From positions 1 through 9,646 of the forward strand of contig PIVW01000202.1 in assembly GCA_003353825.1 (NCBI GenBank): a DNA stretch of 9,646 bases. Direction: 5' to 3'. The position numbers and the translations under genes were made by a program. Shown here in pieces: positions 8,417-9,646 of this stretch. The notes under the pieces were generated by a model. It ran no database searches, was not told where the DNA came from, and saw only the letters and a list, made by a program, of their open reading frames with translations. Positions within the stretch are counted from its first letter, which is position 1. The number at the start of each line of letters is the position of its first letter. The stretch comes from Chloroflexota bacterium. GTDB lineage: Bacteria; Chloroflexota; Anaerolineae; J102.

Positions 8417-9460
8417 ATGCTCGATCAAGTCATGCTCATCTTCGTTGTTGCCTTGACCCTGGCGTTGGGGGCGACGCCGGTAGTTCGCCGCCTCGCTTTC
8501 CACACCAACATGGTCGACCAACCCAACGCGCGCAAGCTTCATTCCAACCCCACACCGCTGCTGGGGGGGCTTGCTATCTACATAGCGGTCATTATCGCCT
8601 TGCTACTGTTCGGCGACCGTTATTACGTCTCCCAAGTGATTGGTATCGTCGTGGGAGCGACCTTCATTTCTTTTTTGGGGATGTGGGATGATCGAGTGGC
8701 ACTGCCCGCCTGGGTGAAATTGTTGGGTCAGGCCATTGCCGTTCTGGCGCTGATCGTCACTGGCGTGCAGATATCGGCGTTTCCATCTCCGCTGCTCGAT
8801 ATCATTTTTACCTTTATTTGGGTCCTGTTCATTACCAATGCCGTAAATTTTCTCGACAACATGGATGGTCTCTCGGCCGGGATCGCCGCGGTTGCCAGTG
8901 CTTTCTTCGTACTGCTCGCCGCCTTGTCCGGCCAATACCTGGTAGGCATTCTTGCTGCGGCTTTGCTCGGCGCATGCATCGGTTTCCTTGTTTACAATTT
9001 CAACCCGGCCAGTATTTTTATGGGAGATACCGGTAGTCTTTTCTTGGGATTCCTGCTTGCCTCGGTGGCGATAAAACTGCGATTTCCAGCCAATGTGCCT
9101 GCCGTGACCTGGTTGATCCCAGTCCTGGTTCTGGGCGTGCCGATACTCGATACAACGCTAGTGATCATCTCGCGATTGCGTCGAAGAGTGAACCCATTAA
9201 CAACACCAGGCAGAGATCATCTATCGCATCGATTGGTTGGCATGGGGGCCACTCGACGCGAAACCGTGCTCATACTCTATCTGGTAAGCTGCGCCTTTGG
9301 CATGGTATCGATTTTCGTCACCCAGGCTTCGATTTGGGAGGGCGTTATTGTCGCCGCTGCCGTAGCTCTATCTGGTCTGATCGTTATCTGGCGTCTGGAG
9401 CAGCCAACTGATAAAAGTAAAGAAATGATCCAAGATCCAAAAGTGAAGATTAAAGATTAA
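8417..9460 (+). CDS. WecA/TagO-type polyprenyl-phosphate N-acetylhexosamine-1-phosphate transferase
   Basis: A 347-residue integral membrane enzyme of the MraY/WecA superfamily with about eleven hydrophobic segments. Family members move a sugar-1-phosphate, commonly GlcNAc-1-P from UDP-GlcNAc, onto undecaprenyl phosphate to start cell-surface glycan synthesis. Motifs in order are: [18 protein letters not shown] at 34-51; the Mg-associated WDD at 90-92; [15 protein letters not shown] at 141-155; [18 protein letters not shown] at 195-212; and the cytoplasmic histidine motif GRDHLSHRL at 265-273. That HxxHR form fits WecA/TagO rather than MraY, which has a different His-rich loop, so peptidoglycan lipid I synthesis is unlikely. 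A weak GGA (8406-8408) sits eight bases before the ATG. The C-terminus is short and charged. With the upstream glycosyltransferases and ligase-like protein it would provide the priming step. I give no symbol because wecA, tagO and wbpL cannot be separated by sequence alone. Confidence 0.9.
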   Translation: MLDQVMLIFVVALTLALGATPVVRRLAFHTNMVDQPNARKLHSNPTPLLGGLAIYIAVIIALLLFGDRYYVSQVIGIVVGATFISFLGMWDDRVALPAWVKLLGQAIAVLALIVTGVQISAFPSPLLDIIFTFIWVLFITNAVNFLDNMDGLSAGIAAVASAFFVLLAALSGQYLVGILAAALLGACIGFLVYNFNPASIFMGDTGSLFLGFLLASVAIKLRFPANVPAVTWLIPVLVLGVPILDTTLVIISRLRRRVNPLTTPGRDHLSHRLVGMGATRRETVLILYLVSCAFGMVSIFVTQASIWEGVIVAAAVALSGLIVIWRLEQPTDKSKEMIQDPKVKIKD

Positions 9461-9490
9461 AGAAGCAGGCCAGACGGCAATCATCAATCA

Positions 9491-9510
9491 CGGTTTCTGT
9501 TCCGGAACCG
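9491..9510. other. Small palindrome in the 3' non-coding region
   Basis: The non-coding stretch 9461-9592 contains GTTCCGGAAC (9499-9508), a perfect 10-base palindrome. CGGTT at 9491-9495 can instead pair with AACCG at 9506-9510. No T-run follows, so this is not a standard intrinsic terminator. It could be an operator or simply chance. Nothing else in this stretch is convincing. Confidence 0.2.
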
Positions 9511-9592
9511 CCCCATAATTCATGTACTATACTCAACACGGTCACAAAGTCACATTTTTGCACATCGAACAACTCTTCAGAAAAACGCAAAA

Positions 9593-9646
9593 TGGAACGC
9601 TGATGACGCTGATTCGACAGATTTACACGGATTTTTTGATTTTTAT
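9593..9646. repeat. Intergenic repeat fragment, cut by the window end
   Basis: The segment carries a near-tandem ACGCTGAT at 9597-9604 and 9606-9613. It then has GATT at 9611, 9620, 9630 and 9638, roughly one DNA turn apart, with TTTACACGG between two of them and an AT-rich end. The wording (GACGCTGATT, then GATTTACACGGATTTTT) resembles a family of dispersed, often palindromic intergenic repeats that I recall from Chloroflexota and some other environmental genomes. Only one arm is visible, so the inverted partner, if any, lies outside. Only this one copy is present in the window. Confidence 0.5.

Noticed and set aside
9514..9533. CATAAT and TATACT as -10 boxes at the right end
   Set aside because: No -35 partner at an acceptable spacing and no gene seen downstream before the window ends.
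1..9646. CRISPR arrays, tRNA or rRNA genes, transposases and integrases
   Set aside because: No spaced direct-repeat array, cloverleaf or rRNA core sequence, or DDE or recombinase motif was recognised on either strand.

Overview
This window is a surface-polysaccharide (exopolysaccharide or O-antigen-like) gene cluster, with every credible gene on the + strand. The style suggests a bacterium of the Chloroflexota (for example an Anaerolineae- or Chloroflexia-type genome). The clues are moderate GC, a very long O-antigen-ligase-like membrane protein fused to a TPR tail, and an intergenic repeat of a kind I recall from such genomes. This is an inference from style, not a proven placement.

Layout: positions 1 to about 289 hold the end of an unrelated, markedly GC-rich reading frame of unknown function. 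It runs into a glycosyltransferase gene (290-1330) that lacks its normal first ~16 residues, so the boundary at about 285-292 looks like a rearrangement or an assembly chimera. Two further glycosyltransferases of the same GT4 subfamily follow (1459-2580 and 2619-3743), then a GT4 enzyme of a different subfamily (3745-4851) that starts one base after the previous stop. A 137-base gap with a good -10 box leads to a 1121-residue protein (4989-8354). It has an O-antigen ligase/polymerase domain, a second membrane domain and C-terminal TPR repeats. A second candidate promoter straddles its stop codon and precedes a WecA/TagO-type polyprenyl-phosphate sugar-1-phosphate transferase (8417-9460). The last 186 bases are non-coding and end in an intergenic repeat cut by the window edge.

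How the genes fit together (inference): the WecA-like enzyme would load the first sugar phosphate onto undecaprenyl phosphate. The four GT4 enzymes would extend the chain on the cytoplasmic face. The ligase-like protein would polymerise the exported glycan or transfer it to an acceptor. No flippase, ABC exporter, chain-length regulator or sugar-nucleotide gene lies in the window, so those parts must be elsewhere.

I see no convincing new defence, mobile or RNA system. The points most worth checking are the left-hand junction, the tandem GT4 paralogues and the unusual architecture of the ligase-TPR protein.
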